From assembly GCF_000300515.1 (NCBI RefSeq), contig NZ_AMSI01000003.1, positions 1 through 64,000 on the forward strand: a stretch of 64,000 nt of DNA, given 5' to 3'. Shown here piece by piece: positions 14,906 to 23,686 of the stretch (within the stretch, counting starts at the first letter, position 1; the number at the start of each line of letters is the position of its first letter). This stretch comes from Nitratireductor indicus C115 (GTDB lineage Bacteria; Pseudomonadota; Alphaproteobacteria; Rhizobiales; Rhizobiaceae). The notes under the pieces were generated by a model. It worked only from the letters and a program-made list of their open reading frames with translations, was not told the DNA's origin and ran no database searches. Made by a program: the position numbers and the translations under genes.

Positions 14906-15321
14906 TCGAATTCCGCCCTGCCCGCCTGCCCGACATCCCGGCAATCGTTCGGTTTCAGCCGCGCAAGCTCTGGAAAGGGATTGTGACGCAGGTGCGGTCG
15001 CATCCAGCCTGGACACTCTGTCTGGACGGCGCGCCGCAGCTCATCGTCGGCGTTGTGCCTTACACCGCCGGCGTGCTCGAGCTCTGGATGTTCTTTGCCC
15101 CCGGGTTCAGCCGCGCGCCAAGGTTCAAATCGATGATGCGGCTCTGCCTCATGCACGGGGCGACGGTGTGCCCAGACCATATTCTGCTGGCGCGGATCGA
15201 TGACAGGAACGCGCCTTCCCGGAAGATGGCGGAGCTCGTCGGCTTCGTACCCATGGAAGAACATCTGCCGGGAACAACCATCCGCACCTGGATACGCCCT
15301 GCCCTGGACGCGGAAACGTGA
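14902..15321 (+). CDS. GNAT-like / internal virion protein A-like (139 aa)
   Basis: Starts at 14902 in an ATGA overlap with terminase (ATG 14893 is possible). MIEFRPARLPDIPAIV is the opening of a GNAT acetyltransferase fold, and the end (RKMAELVGFVPMEEHLPG) matches the last strand of such folds. Similar short GNAT-like proteins lie beside terminase in T7-structured phages and correspond to internal virion protein A or DUF2833. Acetyl-CoA loop residues are not convincing, so a structural role is at least as likely as an enzymatic one. Confidence 0.72.
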   Translation: MIEFRPARLPDIPAIVRFQPRKLWKGIVTQVRSHPAWTLCLDGAPQLIVGVVPYTAGVLELWMFFAPGFSRAPRFKSMMRLCLMHGATVCPDHILLARIDDRNAPSRKMAELVGFVPMEEHLPGTTIRTWIRPALDAET

Positions 15322-15345
15322 CAGCGGCCGCGCGGCCATAGGCTG
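15313..15345 (+). promoter_or_regulatory. Phage promoter-like motif, copy 2
   Basis: GAAACGTGACAGC, then 11 bases (all G or C), then CATAGGCT. It overlaps the last codons and stop of the GNAT-like gene and lies about 30 bases before the 64-aa gene that begins the connector-scaffold unit. The same two blocks at exactly the same spacing recur at 18578, 31385 and 31494, and with GTTAG at 34599. Confidence 0.75.
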
Positions 15346-15375
15346 TTCGCGAACTCACAGAAGGGTGTCCAACCG

Positions 15376-15570
15376 ATGGGAAGTCTATTTGGTGGCCGCG
15401 TCCAGGGCCCGACCGAGGCGGAGAAGGCCATGCAGCGCGACCGCTACGTTGAAGCGAACCGCGCAGACGTGGAAGCCGACCAGAAAGTTGCGCTCGCAGC
15501 CAGAGCGGCAAGCCTTCGCAAATCGCTCGCATACCGCGACCAGAGCAAGAAGGGCACGCTGGGCGGCTGA
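15376..15570 (+). CDS. Small charged phage protein (64 aa)
   Basis: Short protein beginning MGSLFGGRVQGPTEAE and otherwise a single highly charged helix rich in Ala, Arg and Lys. It is the first gene after the second promoter-like motif and overlaps the connector gene start by one base. Similar small genes often stand before the head-tail connector in T7-like virion modules. The function is unknown; a minor virion or assembly factor is plausible. Confidence 0.7.
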   Translation: MGSLFGGRVQGPTEAEKAMQRDRYVEANRADVEADQKVALAARAASLRKSLAYRDQSKKGTLGG

Positions 15571-17183
15571 TGGCAGAGAAAAACACGGCGCCGACAGAAA
15601 GCCAGCTCAAGCGTACGAACAAGGCATGCGACAAGGCCTATGAGCATTGCCGCGAAGACAAGGCGCAGCTCGACCAGCTCTATGAATATGTGCTGCCGAA
15701 CCGGGCACCGGCCGGTACGTCCACCGCCTCGCGCGCCGCACGCAACGAAAAGATATTCGATGCCACTGCCACCAAGGCAGCCTATCGCTTCGCCGGTCGG
15801 ATGCAGCAGGATGTAACGCCGGCGTTTCAGCGTTTCTTCGAGCTCAAGGTTGGGCCATATCTCGAGATCGAGGGCGACGAAAAGAAGGCGATCGAGCAGG
15901 ACCTTGAAACCATCACCAAGAAGGTGACCGCCGTCCTCGAGGGCGCACAGTTCTCTGTCGCATCCGGGGAAATGTACCTCGATCTGTTCGGCGGCACCGG
16001 CGCGATGCTCATTCTTCCGCATGAACGGGAAGTCTGCCGTTTCGTCACCGTGCCGGTTGGCGAGATCGCTCTGCGCGAGAATGGCGCGGGTGTCGTCAAC
16101 GGCATCTATTGGAAGCGGGCGTACAGCGCCGGGGACATTCCGCATCTGTGGCCCAAGGATCGCACCAACCTGTCCAAGCGTTTGAAGGACCTGGCGGAGC
16201 AAGAGCCCGACACTTCGGTCACCATTGTCCAAGCCTCCGAGTTCAACGAGGAAACCGGCCAGTGGCAATTCCTCGCATATTGCCCCGACAAGATGGACGA
16301 AGGTGCGCTTTACCACACGACCGAGCGCACATGCCCCTGGCTAACGCCGCGCTTCTACAAGGTGCCCGGGCGCGCCATGGGTACCGGCCCCGGCCTGATC
16401 GGATTGCCCACAGCCAAAACGCTCAACAAGGTTGTGGAACTGACGATCAAGGCGGCGGCCTTCGCCATTCTTGGCCTGTGGATCCACAAGAACGACCGGG
16501 TGTTCAATCCGAAAACAGCGAAGATGCGCCCGGGCGCAATGTGGGCGGTCGGCGCTACCGGCGGCACGATGGGGGCCAGCGTCCAGCGGCTTGAGGTTCC
16601 TGGCCGCTTCGACATCTCCAACCTGATCCTCAACGAACTGCGCGATGCCGTGAAAAGCGTCATGCTGGACGATACCTTGCCGCCTGATAGCGGCGCGGTG
16701 CGCTCGGCCACGGAAATCGTCGAGCGCATGAAGCGCCTTTCCGCCGACCTGTCGGGTGCCTATTCGCGCCTGGTTCTCGAAATCATCCGGCCATTGATCC
16801 AGCGCATTATCGATATCCTGTGGAGCCGCAACCTCATCAAGGCGAACATCAATATCGACCAGTTGCTGTTCAAGGTCGAAGTCGTCTCGCCCATCGCGCG
16901 CCTGCAACAGGCGCAGGACGTTTCCAACCTGGTGGAGTGGCTGCAAATCGTCATGTCGATCGGCGGTATGGAAATGCTCATGCTCACGGCGAAGGTGGAA
17001 GACATCTTCTCCGATATCGGCCGGAAGCTCGGGGTTCCTGAAAAATTCGTTCGGTCGGAAGCCGAAAAGAAATCAATTCAAAAGCTGGTCGCCCAGCTGA
17101 TCGCAAATGCGCAGATGCAGGCGCAGCAGGCGAAGCAATCGCCTGCCGGCGCTCCTGCACCGGGGGACCTGGTGCAGGCTTGA
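15570..17183 (+). CDS. Head-tail connector (portal), T7 gp8-like (537 aa)
   Basis: The podovirus-type portal. The opening helix and signature KAQLDQLYEYVLPNRAP match the start of the head-to-tail connecting protein family of T7-like phages, and the length (537 aa) is typical (T7 gp8 is 536). A long helical centre, a VKSVMLDDTLPPDSGAVRSA segment of the kind present in the crown/stem region and a Gln/Ala-rich end (ANAQMQAQQAKQSPAG) follow. It would form the dodecameric ring at the packaging vertex. Confidence 0.9.
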   Translation: MAEKNTAPTESQLKRTNKACDKAYEHCREDKAQLDQLYEYVLPNRAPAGTSTASRAARNEKIFDATATKAAYRFAGRMQQDVTPAFQRFFELKVGPYLEIEGDEKKAIEQDLETITKKVTAVLEGAQFSVASGEMYLDLFGGTGAMLILPHEREVCRFVTVPVGEIALRENGAGVVNGIYWKRAYSAGDIPHLWPKDRTNLSKRLKDLAEQEPDTSVTIVQASEFNEETGQWQFLAYCPDKMDEGALYHTTERTCPWLTPRFYKVPGRAMGTGPGLIGLPTAKTLNKVVELTIKAAAFAILGLWIHKNDRVFNPKTAKMRPGAMWAVGATGGTMGASVQRLEVPGRFDISNLILNELRDAVKSVMLDDTLPPDSGAVRSATEIVERMKRLSADLSGAYSRLVLEIIRPLIQRIIDILWSRNLIKANINIDQLLFKVEVVSPIARLQQAQDVSNLVEWLQIVMSIGGMEMLMLTAKVEDIFSDIGRKLGVPEKFVRSEAEKKSIQKLVAQLIANAQMQAQQAKQSPAGAPAPGDLVQA

Positions 17184-17222
17184 TCCGTCCGGGCAGGGAC
17201 GAAAACGAAGAAGGACAGGACC

Positions 17223-17657
17223 ATGACAGAACAGCAACCAGATAAGCACGGCGTCGATGCCGATGAAGAACTGCGCGAAATCGACGGGTTGGAACCGAGC
17301 GCCGAAGCTTTGATAGAAGCGCTTGGCTCCATGCTCGGCGGAAGCGGCGGCTGGGGCGACATCGAAAGTGATGGCGCTGCCATGCTGAAACAGCGCGCCG
17401 AACAGTCCAAGCGCGCGCAACAGCAGGCAAACCAGTTCCGCGATTGTTTTTCGACCACGGCGGGCCGCGCGACCCTCGAGTACATGCTTGACGAAACGCT
17501 GCGCGCCGAGCCCTTCCCGCTCGACGCCATGCTGAGCCGCGAGCAGATCGAGCCATTGCTGTTGATGCATTACGCACAATGCCAATTCGTCCGGGCCATT
17601 CTCTCGGCCATGGCCCAGGCGACACCCGTACCGGCCGACCGAGGACAGGACGCATGA
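17223..17657 (+). CDS. Bbp19-like phage protein (144 aa)
   Basis: Acidic N-terminus (MTEQQPDKHGVDADEE), then a helical region in which QQANQFRDCFSTTAGRATLE is followed by MLSREQIEPLLLMHYAQCQF. The FxxCFxTxxGRxxLE pattern followed by a hydrophobic helix near the end resembles the small protein that lies between connector and scaffold in BPP-1-like podoviruses (Bbp19 family), whose role is not known. The stop overlaps the scaffold start as ATGA. The family assignment is from memory of the pattern. Confidence 0.68.
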   Translation: MTEQQPDKHGVDADEELREIDGLEPSAEALIEALGSMLGGSGGWGDIESDGAAMLKQRAEQSKRAQQQANQFRDCFSTTAGRATLEYMLDETLRAEPFPLDAMLSREQIEPLLLMHYAQCQFVRAILSAMAQATPVPADRGQDA

Positions 17658-18514
17658 GCAACGAACCCAGCCACGGAGTGGAACCAACTCCCCAGATCGC
17701 CGCCGCCGACGACCCGGCCAACGCAGGCGCTCCACCTGCCGCCGATCCCACGCAAGGCGGCCGCACCGAACCTATCGGCGGTGCAGACGGCCAGATGCCA
17801 GGCATCTACAAGCCGGAGGGTATTGCCGATCATCTCGTCGGGCAGACCAACGAGGAAACGATTGATCGCCTGATACGCGAGAACAAGGGGTTCCGCGATG
17901 CCCAGGCGAAGAAGACCGGCGCAGTGCCGGAGAATGCGGACGGCTACCAGCCTTTCGAATGGGGCGAGAAAACCAAAGCTCTGGGCGGCGTAGCCGATGA
18001 CGACCAGGCCCTGGGTATCTTCAAGAACATCGCACATGAACATGGTTTCACTGACGCACAGATGGCTGCCGTGCCGAAATTCATGGAAGCAATGGCGGAA
18101 AAAGGCCTTCTCGAAGCCCCGTTCGATACCGCCGGCATGCTCGAAAGTCTCGCCCCGGAGGGCTTCAAGGGAAGCGCGGAGGAGAAACAGGCGAAGGGCG
18201 GCGAAAGGCTGACGGCCGCTGAAAACTGGATCAAGCAGCTGGATGCGGAAGCGCATGGCTTCGACCAGGACATGAAGAACGAAATGCGCCTTCTCACCAC
18301 ATCGCTTGCCGGCGTGAAGGTGATCGAAAAGCTGATGAACCGCGGCGTGAACCCTTCCGTGCATCCAGGCGGGGGCGGTGCCGAACGCGCAGTCACCAAA
18401 CAGGACTACGAAGCCCGCATCGCGGATCCTCGAAACAATGCGTTCGGCGATAAGTTCGATGAGAACTTCGCGAATGAGACCCGCGAGATTGCGCGTCGTC
18501 TGTTCGGCGACTGA
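17654..18514 (+). CDS. Capsid scaffold protein (286 aa)
   Basis: Starts in an ATGA overlap; the first 45 residues are Pro/Ala/Gly-rich and the rest is helical and acidic. A segment around 70-105 (NEETIDRLIRENKGFRDAQ) and a long helix further on fit a scaffold, and it lies between connector and capsid as the T7 gp9 analogue does. It ends LFGD, just before a strong terminator. The function is inferred from position, charge pattern and size; no enzymatic motif is visible. Confidence 0.78.
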   Translation: MSNEPSHGVEPTPQIAAADDPANAGAPPAADPTQGGRTEPIGGADGQMPGIYKPEGIADHLVGQTNEETIDRLIRENKGFRDAQAKKTGAVPENADGYQPFEWGEKTKALGGVADDDQALGIFKNIAHEHGFTDAQMAAVPKFMEAMAEKGLLEAPFDTAGMLESLAPEGFKGSAEEKQAKGGERLTAAENWIKQLDAEAHGFDQDMKNEMRLLTTSLAGVKVIEKLMNRGVNPSVHPGGGGAERAVTKQDYEARIADPRNNAFGDKFDENFANETREIARRLFGD

Positions 18515-18537
18515 ACGCCCGCTGCCTGCGGTGCTCC

Positions 18538-18567
18538 AGCCCGGCCCGGATGGCCGGGCTTTTTTTT
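18538..18567 (+). terminator. Strong Rho-independent terminator
   Basis: AGCCCGGCC (18538-18546) pairs perfectly with GGCCGGGCT (18552-18560) around CGGAT, followed by seven more T. It closes the connector-scaffold unit, and the promoter-like motif for the capsid unit begins 11 bases later. Confidence 0.92.
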
Positions 18568-18577
18568 GAGCACGCAG

Positions 18578-18609
18578 GAAACGTGACAGCGCGCGCGCGC
18601 ACATAGGCT
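18578..18609 (+). promoter_or_regulatory. Phage promoter-like motif, copy 3
   Basis: GAAACGTGACAGC, 11 bases of alternating GC ending in A, then CATAGGCT. It lies directly after a terminator and 125 bases before the major capsid gene, so if the capsid genes are not read through the terminator, transcription must start here. This is the best positional argument that the motif is a promoter. Confidence 0.8.
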
Positions 18610-18733
18610 CTTGCGTCAACGGTGGATGGACCCGGCCGGCACAGGCAACCGGCTCTTGCAAAGGAGACAGGCCCTAGGGCTCGCCCGGCAATCGGCCCCG
18701 GAAACCCGATTATTCGTTTCTTTGGGGATTACG

Positions 18734-19597
18734 ATGTCTCAGAACGCTCCCAATCATTACGTCCAGCAGTGGCGCGCTCAGGCCCTGCATGTTTACCAGT
18801 CCGGCGGCTTCGCGCTGCGCAACACCACCACGCCGCCGGAAAAGATCACCGGCGAGAAAATGCACTTCCCGATCTTCGGCCAGGTCGAAGCCGAGGAAGA
18901 CGTGCAGCGCGGCGACGAGGCCAAGCCCGCAAACCCGAACGACACCACGGTTCCGGTGGATACCAAGAAGTCCCGTGCCTTCGAGGAGGTCTACGAGGAC
19001 GATCTTGACCAGATGACCGTCGCCCGCCAACAGGCCGTCGCCATGCGTTCGGCCAAGGCGCTCGGCCGCGTGCATGACAAGACGATCATCCGGGCACTCA
19101 AGGCTTCCACCCAGTATGTCGGAGCCTATGCCGACCTCATGTCCGCGACCACGCTGGTGCAGGGCAAGCAGGTGCTGATGGGCAACGATGTCGAGGTGCA
19201 GGACGGTGAAGTGTTCTGCGGTGTGGACAGCGTGAGCTGGGCCATGCTGATCGGCGACAAACGCATTGCCAATGCCGATTATGTCGGCCCGGACCTGCCT
19301 TTCATCAAGGGCAATCTGGCAAAGAGCTGGAACGGCATCCACATCTTCGCGCTGTCGGACAAAACCTTGCGCGTCGGCGATGCCGCAGCACAGGTCAATT
19401 GCCAGATGTGGCACCGCTCTGCGATCGGCTTCGGCTATGTGCGCCAGCTCACCGGCTCGGTTCAGTGGGACAACCGCAAGGATTGCTGGACGCACAACAT
19501 GCGCATGCGCATCGGCTCCAAGCTTCTTCTGCCGGAAGGTGCGGTGCAGCTCAGGGCGAAATACGACCCGTCCGCCATCGTTCTGCCGACCGCCTGA
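18734..19597 (+). CDS. Major capsid protein (287 aa)
   Basis: Protein of the phage capsid type found after the scaffold in BPP-1-like podoviruses. It begins MSQNAPNHYVQQWRAQALHV and has a charged region (KKSRAFEEVYEDDLDQM) followed by a long helix and a beta-rich end, the order of an HK97-fold N-arm, E-loop, spine helix and P domain. No protease domain is present, so maturation cleavage is not evident. The start is ATG 18734 with GGGG upstream. It opens the longest late unit, which runs without a terminator to 31379. Confidence 0.85.
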   Translation: MSQNAPNHYVQQWRAQALHVYQSGGFALRNTTTPPEKITGEKMHFPIFGQVEAEEDVQRGDEAKPANPNDTTVPVDTKKSRAFEEVYEDDLDQMTVARQQAVAMRSAKALGRVHDKTIIRALKASTQYVGAYADLMSATTLVQGKQVLMGNDVEVQDGEVFCGVDSVSWAMLIGDKRIANADYVGPDLPFIKGNLAKSWNGIHIFALSDKTLRVGDAAAQVNCQMWHRSAIGFGYVRQLTGSVQWDNRKDCWTHNMRMRIGSKLLLPEGAVQLRAKYDPSAIVLPTA

Positions 19598-19650
19598 TGA
19601 ACCGGCGGCCGGGCAACCGGCCGCCCCTTTTCGCAATTGAGGACTGACAC

Positions 19651-19941
19651 ATGCGACCCTTTCAGAATGGGACCATCCGCCGCTACGGCGCCGGCGTCTC
19701 CTACGGCACCGGCGCCAACGTCAAGCAGCTGTCCGCCTGGGACTATGCGACCACCGACGACAAGGCGGCAATCGAGACGGCAGGGCATTTCAACGCGCTT
19801 GCCGGAGAAATGAGCATCGGCGACACGATCAAGATCCGTGCCGATCTCGACGGAACGCCGGCGCTCTATGAGTACATCGTAAGCGCCAACACGGGTTCTG
19901 CCGTGACGGTGGCGCTCTCCACGGCGACCGCAGCCGCATAA
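19651..19941 (+). CDS. Probable head decoration/fibre protein (96 aa)
   Basis: A small beta-rich, Gly/Ala/Thr-rich protein (SYGTGANVKQLSAWDYATTDD ... VTVALSTATAA) directly after the major capsid gene, with GAGGA eight bases before the ATG. Such proteins downstream of the capsid gene are commonly capsid decoration proteins. There is no signature motif; the call is from position and composition. Confidence 0.62.
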   Translation: MRPFQNGTIRRYGAGVSYGTGANVKQLSAWDYATTDDKAAIETAGHFNALAGEMSIGDTIKIRADLDGTPALYEYIVSANTGSAVTVALSTATAAA

Positions 19942-19999
19942 CGCCAGACGTTCAAAGGCCGCCAGTCGTCAAGCCTGGCGGCCAATGCCGGGGAGCCTC

Positions 20000-20641
20000 A
20001 TGGACGCCGCAACCATCATCAACCGCGCTCTCTCAAGGATTGGCTGCCTTCCGATCCAGTCTGTTGCCAGCCCGGGACCGGCAGGGGACGGCGTTGTGGC
20101 GACCTACAATGCAGTCCTCGAGGACGTGCTGTCGAAATATCCCTGGCATTTCACCAAACGGTTTGCCGCCCTCGATCATCTTACCCAGGCCCCTCCCCTT
20201 GGATGGAGCCATGCCTTTTCCCTGCCGCCTGGCCGTCTCGCCCTTCCGCGCGGCTATTATGACAGCCCCAGCAGCGACCGCCCCTTGCTTCGGTTCCAGA
20301 TCGCCGAAACTCAGGTCTGGACCATGACATCGCAGTGCTATGCCGAATACCAGATCAAACCGGATCCGGCCCATTGGCCTGGCTATTTCCGCGAGCTGAT
20401 CGTGCTGTGCTGCGCCGCCGAATATGCGTTGGAGATCCGCGAGGATGCCATGCTGCGCCGCGAGCTGCGCCGCGACGCCTACGGCCCGCCGGACTATCAG
20501 GGCGAAGGCGGCCAGTTCAAGGTCGCAAGTGACCTGGACGCCCAGGCCATGCCGAGCCAGCAGCCCGCCGGCGGGGCCAACCCGTTGACCGATGTTCGCG
20601 ACGCCTGGGACGAGCCCGACGACGCGCGGTTCGGATGGTGA
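20000..20641 (+). CDS. Tail adaptor, T7 gp11 (tail tubular A)-like (213 aa)
   Basis: MDAATIINRALSRIGCLPI is the typical opening of the gp11-type adaptor, followed by VLEDVLSKYPWHFTKRFAAL, also conserved in the family. The size (T7 gp11 is 196 aa) and place between capsid and the large gp12-like gene agree. The start at 20000 is favoured by GGGGAG upstream; ATG 19985 is the alternative. It should form the ring below the connector. Confidence 0.87.
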   Translation: MDAATIINRALSRIGCLPIQSVASPGPAGDGVVATYNAVLEDVLSKYPWHFTKRFAALDHLTQAPPLGWSHAFSLPPGRLALPRGYYDSPSSDRPLLRFQIAETQVWTMTSQCYAEYQIKPDPAHWPGYFRELIVLCCAAEYALEIREDAMLRRELRRDAYGPPDYQGEGGQFKVASDLDAQAMPSQQPAGGANPLTDVRDAWDEPDDARFGW

Positions 20642-20645
20642 GCGC

Positions 20646-23138
20646 ATGACCAAGCTGACCACGGTTCAGGCTGCACATACCTATGGCGTGCTCGATCCGC
20701 TCACCCAGGAGCGGCGCGATACAAAGTTCTTGCAGAGCGCACTTTCCGGTGCGGAAAACATCATCATTCTGCCGCAGGGTGGGTATTCCGACCGTGGCGG
20801 CACATGGGATCGCGCAGGGGCCCGGCGTCAGCTCGAAGACATCGCTCTATCGGAAGGAATGTGCACGCTGCCCAATGGGGGCACCGCGGCGGACCTTCTG
20901 AACCCCGACACCGAAATCACCACCAGTGCAGCCGCCGGCGCGCGCTTCGTTCTCTTCGAGGTCGATCTTGGTGCGGCAGAGACCGTGCATTTCATCGATA
21001 TCGGCGGCGTCCATGCTGAAACGAGCGGGGCCGACGCTGCCCTGATTGCTGAATGGTGGGACGGCGCAGTCTGGCAGCCTTTCGGCAATGCGCTCAAACT
21101 CACCATTGAAGCGGAGACGCGGCGCTTTGCATCCGGTGCGCCTGGTCACTCCGGGCATGCTGCCCAGATGTTTCGTGTCTGCGTCGATGCAACGGGCGAC
21201 GCGGCAGGTGCAATCACCTTCACACATGCGGCGTTCCGCGCGGAAGGTGCTGCGCTCTCGCTCGGCCTGGTCCGCCGCTTTACGCCCGAGCAGGGGCAGC
21301 GTCACCAACTCGTGTTCACCGATCGGAACATTGACGTTTTCGTCGCGGGTGTTTGGCAGACGGCCATCCCCTATCCTGCCGGTGAAGATATTCTGCACCA
21401 GGTGCAGATGGAGCCGCGTTTTGACAGCATCCTGGCGTTTCACCAGGAGATGGCCCCGCAGCGCATCTTCAGGATGGGGAGCAGCACAGAATGGAGCTGC
21501 TCGAATATCCTGTTCGAGAATGTCCCGCTTGTCGATTTTGGCGGGGTCTACACCAATGGCGTTACCGAGGTGCAGGAAGTTTCCGCCTACGATCTGATTG
21601 ATGGCGGTTCATTCGACCTGACCCTGGAAGGCAACACCACGACCTCAATCACGGTTAGCGACGATGGTCCTGCAAACGCCCTCCTGATCAAAGCCGCCCT
21701 CGAGGATCTTCCAGGTGTAGCGCCCGGCCTGACGGTGACGAACCTGACAACCGGGGGGAGCAACCCAGAACGCTACAAGATCCAATTCACGGGCGAAGGA
21801 AACGCCAATCGCGACTGGTTGCAGATGGGTGCCAGCCCTCTCGACAACAAAGCCTATTTCCGGGTGAAGACTGTCACCAAGGGCCGACCTGGCGGTGAAC
21901 CGATCATGAGCGAGGAACGCGGCTGGCCAGCCGTGGGCCGCATTGTTCAGCAACGGCTGGTCATGACCGGCTTCAAAAGCCGCCCCAATCATTTCATGGC
22001 GTCGGTGACGGGCGAGCCATTCAACATCGACACCGAGCTGGATGCATCGCGGGCGGCCCTGGTCTACGAGATCGAGGCCGGCGAGGCCAACGTGATGCGG
22101 GATATCGTGAACGGGCGCACGCTCCTGTTCTTCGGTTCCGAGAAAATCGCCTATCTCAAGAACCTGGTGCTGTCGGCGACGGAGGTTCCTGAATTCGGTT
22201 TCTCGGATGCTCCGGGCATTGCACCTGGTTTGCCGACCACATCGTCAGACAACGGCATTTTCTATGTCCAGGAAGGGGGCGATACATTGCGCCTCCTATC
22301 ATACACGGAGCTCGAGCAGAACTTTGTCGGTGAGAATGCCTCCGTCCTTTCCGCGCATCTGATCAAGCAGCCCACAGACCTTGCCCGCCGGCGCGCCTAC
22401 GGCAAGGTCGATGCCGACATGATGCTGATGCCCATGGAAGACGGCACGCTTACCAGCCTCACCGTGATGAGGACGCAGGAAGTTTCCGGCTTTGCGCCGT
22501 GGGAGACCGATGGAAAATTCCTGTCGGTCATGTCCGACACCGACCGCAGTATCTGGATGCTCTGCCGGCGAACATCGGCCGGACAGGATAGCATTCGCCT
22601 CGAAGAACACGACCCGGTTTTATTTCTCGATGAGGCGGAACAGATCGTGCTTGGCGCGCCGACCAACAGCCTATCCGGTCTGGATCGTTATTCCGGGCGC
22701 AGCATCTGGATCCAGGAGGGCGACAATCTTCATGGGCCGTTTGAAGTCACGGCCGGCGAAGCGACCCTGCAAGACCCAGTCGCCGGCACCATCATCGTGG
22801 GAACATGGCGGCCACCTGTCGCAGACGATATGGACGTCATGCTTGAAACCGAAACCGGCCGGCGCGAAGCCCGGTTGAAGCGCGTCAGCCGCTTGGTGGT
22901 TTCCCTCTACGAAACAACATCGCTCGCCATTGCGGTCAACGATGCTCCTGCCTTCAACGTTCCTTTGCGGAGCAATGCCGACACGATCATGGATGAAGGC
23001 CCGATTGCGCGGCCAGTCACTGCCCGGATCGAGGTTGAAGGCATGCACGGTTTTTCGCGTCATGGCCGCTCGAGGATCACACAGCTTTTTCCGGGCCGCC
23101 TCACGGTTCGGTCGGTGCAAAAGGACATAGCGGGTTAG
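20646..23138 (+). CDS. Tail nozzle, T7 gp12 (tail tubular B)-like (830 aa)
   Basis: Large beta-rich protein following the gp11-like gene. The N-terminus (LTTVQAAHTYGVLDPLTQER ... QSALSGAENIIILPQGG) has the family pattern in which the protein introduces itself with a short helix and the PQGG strand. The length is close to T7 gp12 (794 aa). It would close the tail tip and hold the fibres. ATG 20646 lies five bases after the gp11-like stop; earlier ATGs would overlap that gene. Confidence 0.85.
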   Translation: MTKLTTVQAAHTYGVLDPLTQERRDTKFLQSALSGAENIIILPQGGYSDRGGTWDRAGARRQLEDIALSEGMCTLPNGGTAADLLNPDTEITTSAAAGARFVLFEVDLGAAETVHFIDIGGVHAETSGADAALIAEWWDGAVWQPFGNALKLTIEAETRRFASGAPGHSGHAAQMFRVCVDATGDAAGAITFTHAAFRAEGAALSLGLVRRFTPEQGQRHQLVFTDRNIDVFVAGVWQTAIPYPAGEDILHQVQMEPRFDSILAFHQEMAPQRIFRMGSSTEWSCSNILFENVPLVDFGGVYTNGVTEVQEVSAYDLIDGGSFDLTLEGNTTTSITVSDDGPANALLIKAALEDLPGVAPGLTVTNLTTGGSNPERYKIQFTGEGNANRDWLQMGASPLDNKAYFRVKTVTKGRPGGEPIMSEERGWPAVGRIVQQRLVMTGFKSRPNHFMASVTGEPFNIDTELDASRAALVYEIEAGEANVMRDIVNGRTLLFFGSEKIAYLKNLVLSATEVPEFGFSDAPGIAPGLPTTSSDNGIFYVQEGGDTLRLLSYTELEQNFVGENASVLSAHLIKQPTDLARRRAYGKVDADMMLMPMEDGTLTSLTVMRTQEVSGFAPWETDGKFLSVMSDTDRSIWMLCRRTSAGQDSIRLEEHDPVLFLDEAEQIVLGAPTNSLSGLDRYSGRSIWIQEGDNLHGPFEVTAGEATLQDPVAGTIIVGTWRPPVADDMDVMLETETGRREARLKRVSRLVVSLYETTSLAIAVNDAPAFNVPLRSNADTIMDEGPIARPVTARIEVEGMHGFSRHGRSRITQLFPGRLTVRSVQKDIAG

Positions 23139-23675
23139 ATGGAACTCATCGGCGGACTTTTTGCGGGATTGCTCGGCGGGGGCTCAGCCGCCGGCGGCGC
23201 TGCCGCTGCCGGGGCCGGCATCACCGGTATCGGGGCGCTCCAGACGGGTGCCTCCCTCCTTTCCGTGGTGGCCGGCATCGGCTCGGGCGTCGCGGCCAAC
23301 AACGCGGCGAAAGCCGAAGCGGAGGAGATCAAGTTTCAGGATCGCGAGGAATTCATCCAGGGAAAGGAAACGAGCACGGCCCTGAAAGAAGAACTCATGC
23401 GCACCGTGTCGGATCAGACAGTGGCATTCGCCGCCGGCGGCGTGGATCTTTCCTCCGTGTCCGCACAGACCGCCAGACGCCAGGCGGTCGATGACGCGGA
23501 GAAAGAACTTTCGATCAATTCCAATCAGCGCCTGCAGCGCTCGCTCGCACGCCGCCGCCAGGCCGCCAATGTCAGGGCGCGTGGCCGGGCGCAACTGTTC
23601 TCGAGTGTCGTCGGTGCAGGGCAGACCCTTGCCAATGACGTGATCGACCGCTCGCAGCTCGGCAGCCTGTCCTGA
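23139..23675 (+). CDS. Internal virion protein, T7 gp14-like (178 aa)
   Basis: Starts at the base after the gp12-like stop. A hydrophobic Gly/Ala-rich N-terminus (LIGGLFAGLLGGGSAAGG, about 45 residues) is followed by a long charged helix and an Arg-rich end. T7 gp14, the first ejected core protein that forms an outer-membrane pore, has the same position, size (196 aa) and hydrophobic start. The function is inferred from this analogy. Confidence 0.76.
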   Translation: MELIGGLFAGLLGGGSAAGGAAAAGAGITGIGALQTGASLLSVVAGIGSGVAANNAAKAEAEEIKFQDREEFIQGKETSTALKEELMRTVSDQTVAFAAGGVDLSSVSAQTARRQAVDDAEKELSINSNQRLQRSLARRRQAANVRARGRAQLFSSVVGAGQTLANDVIDRSQLGSLS

Positions 23676-23686
23676 GAGGGAAGTTG

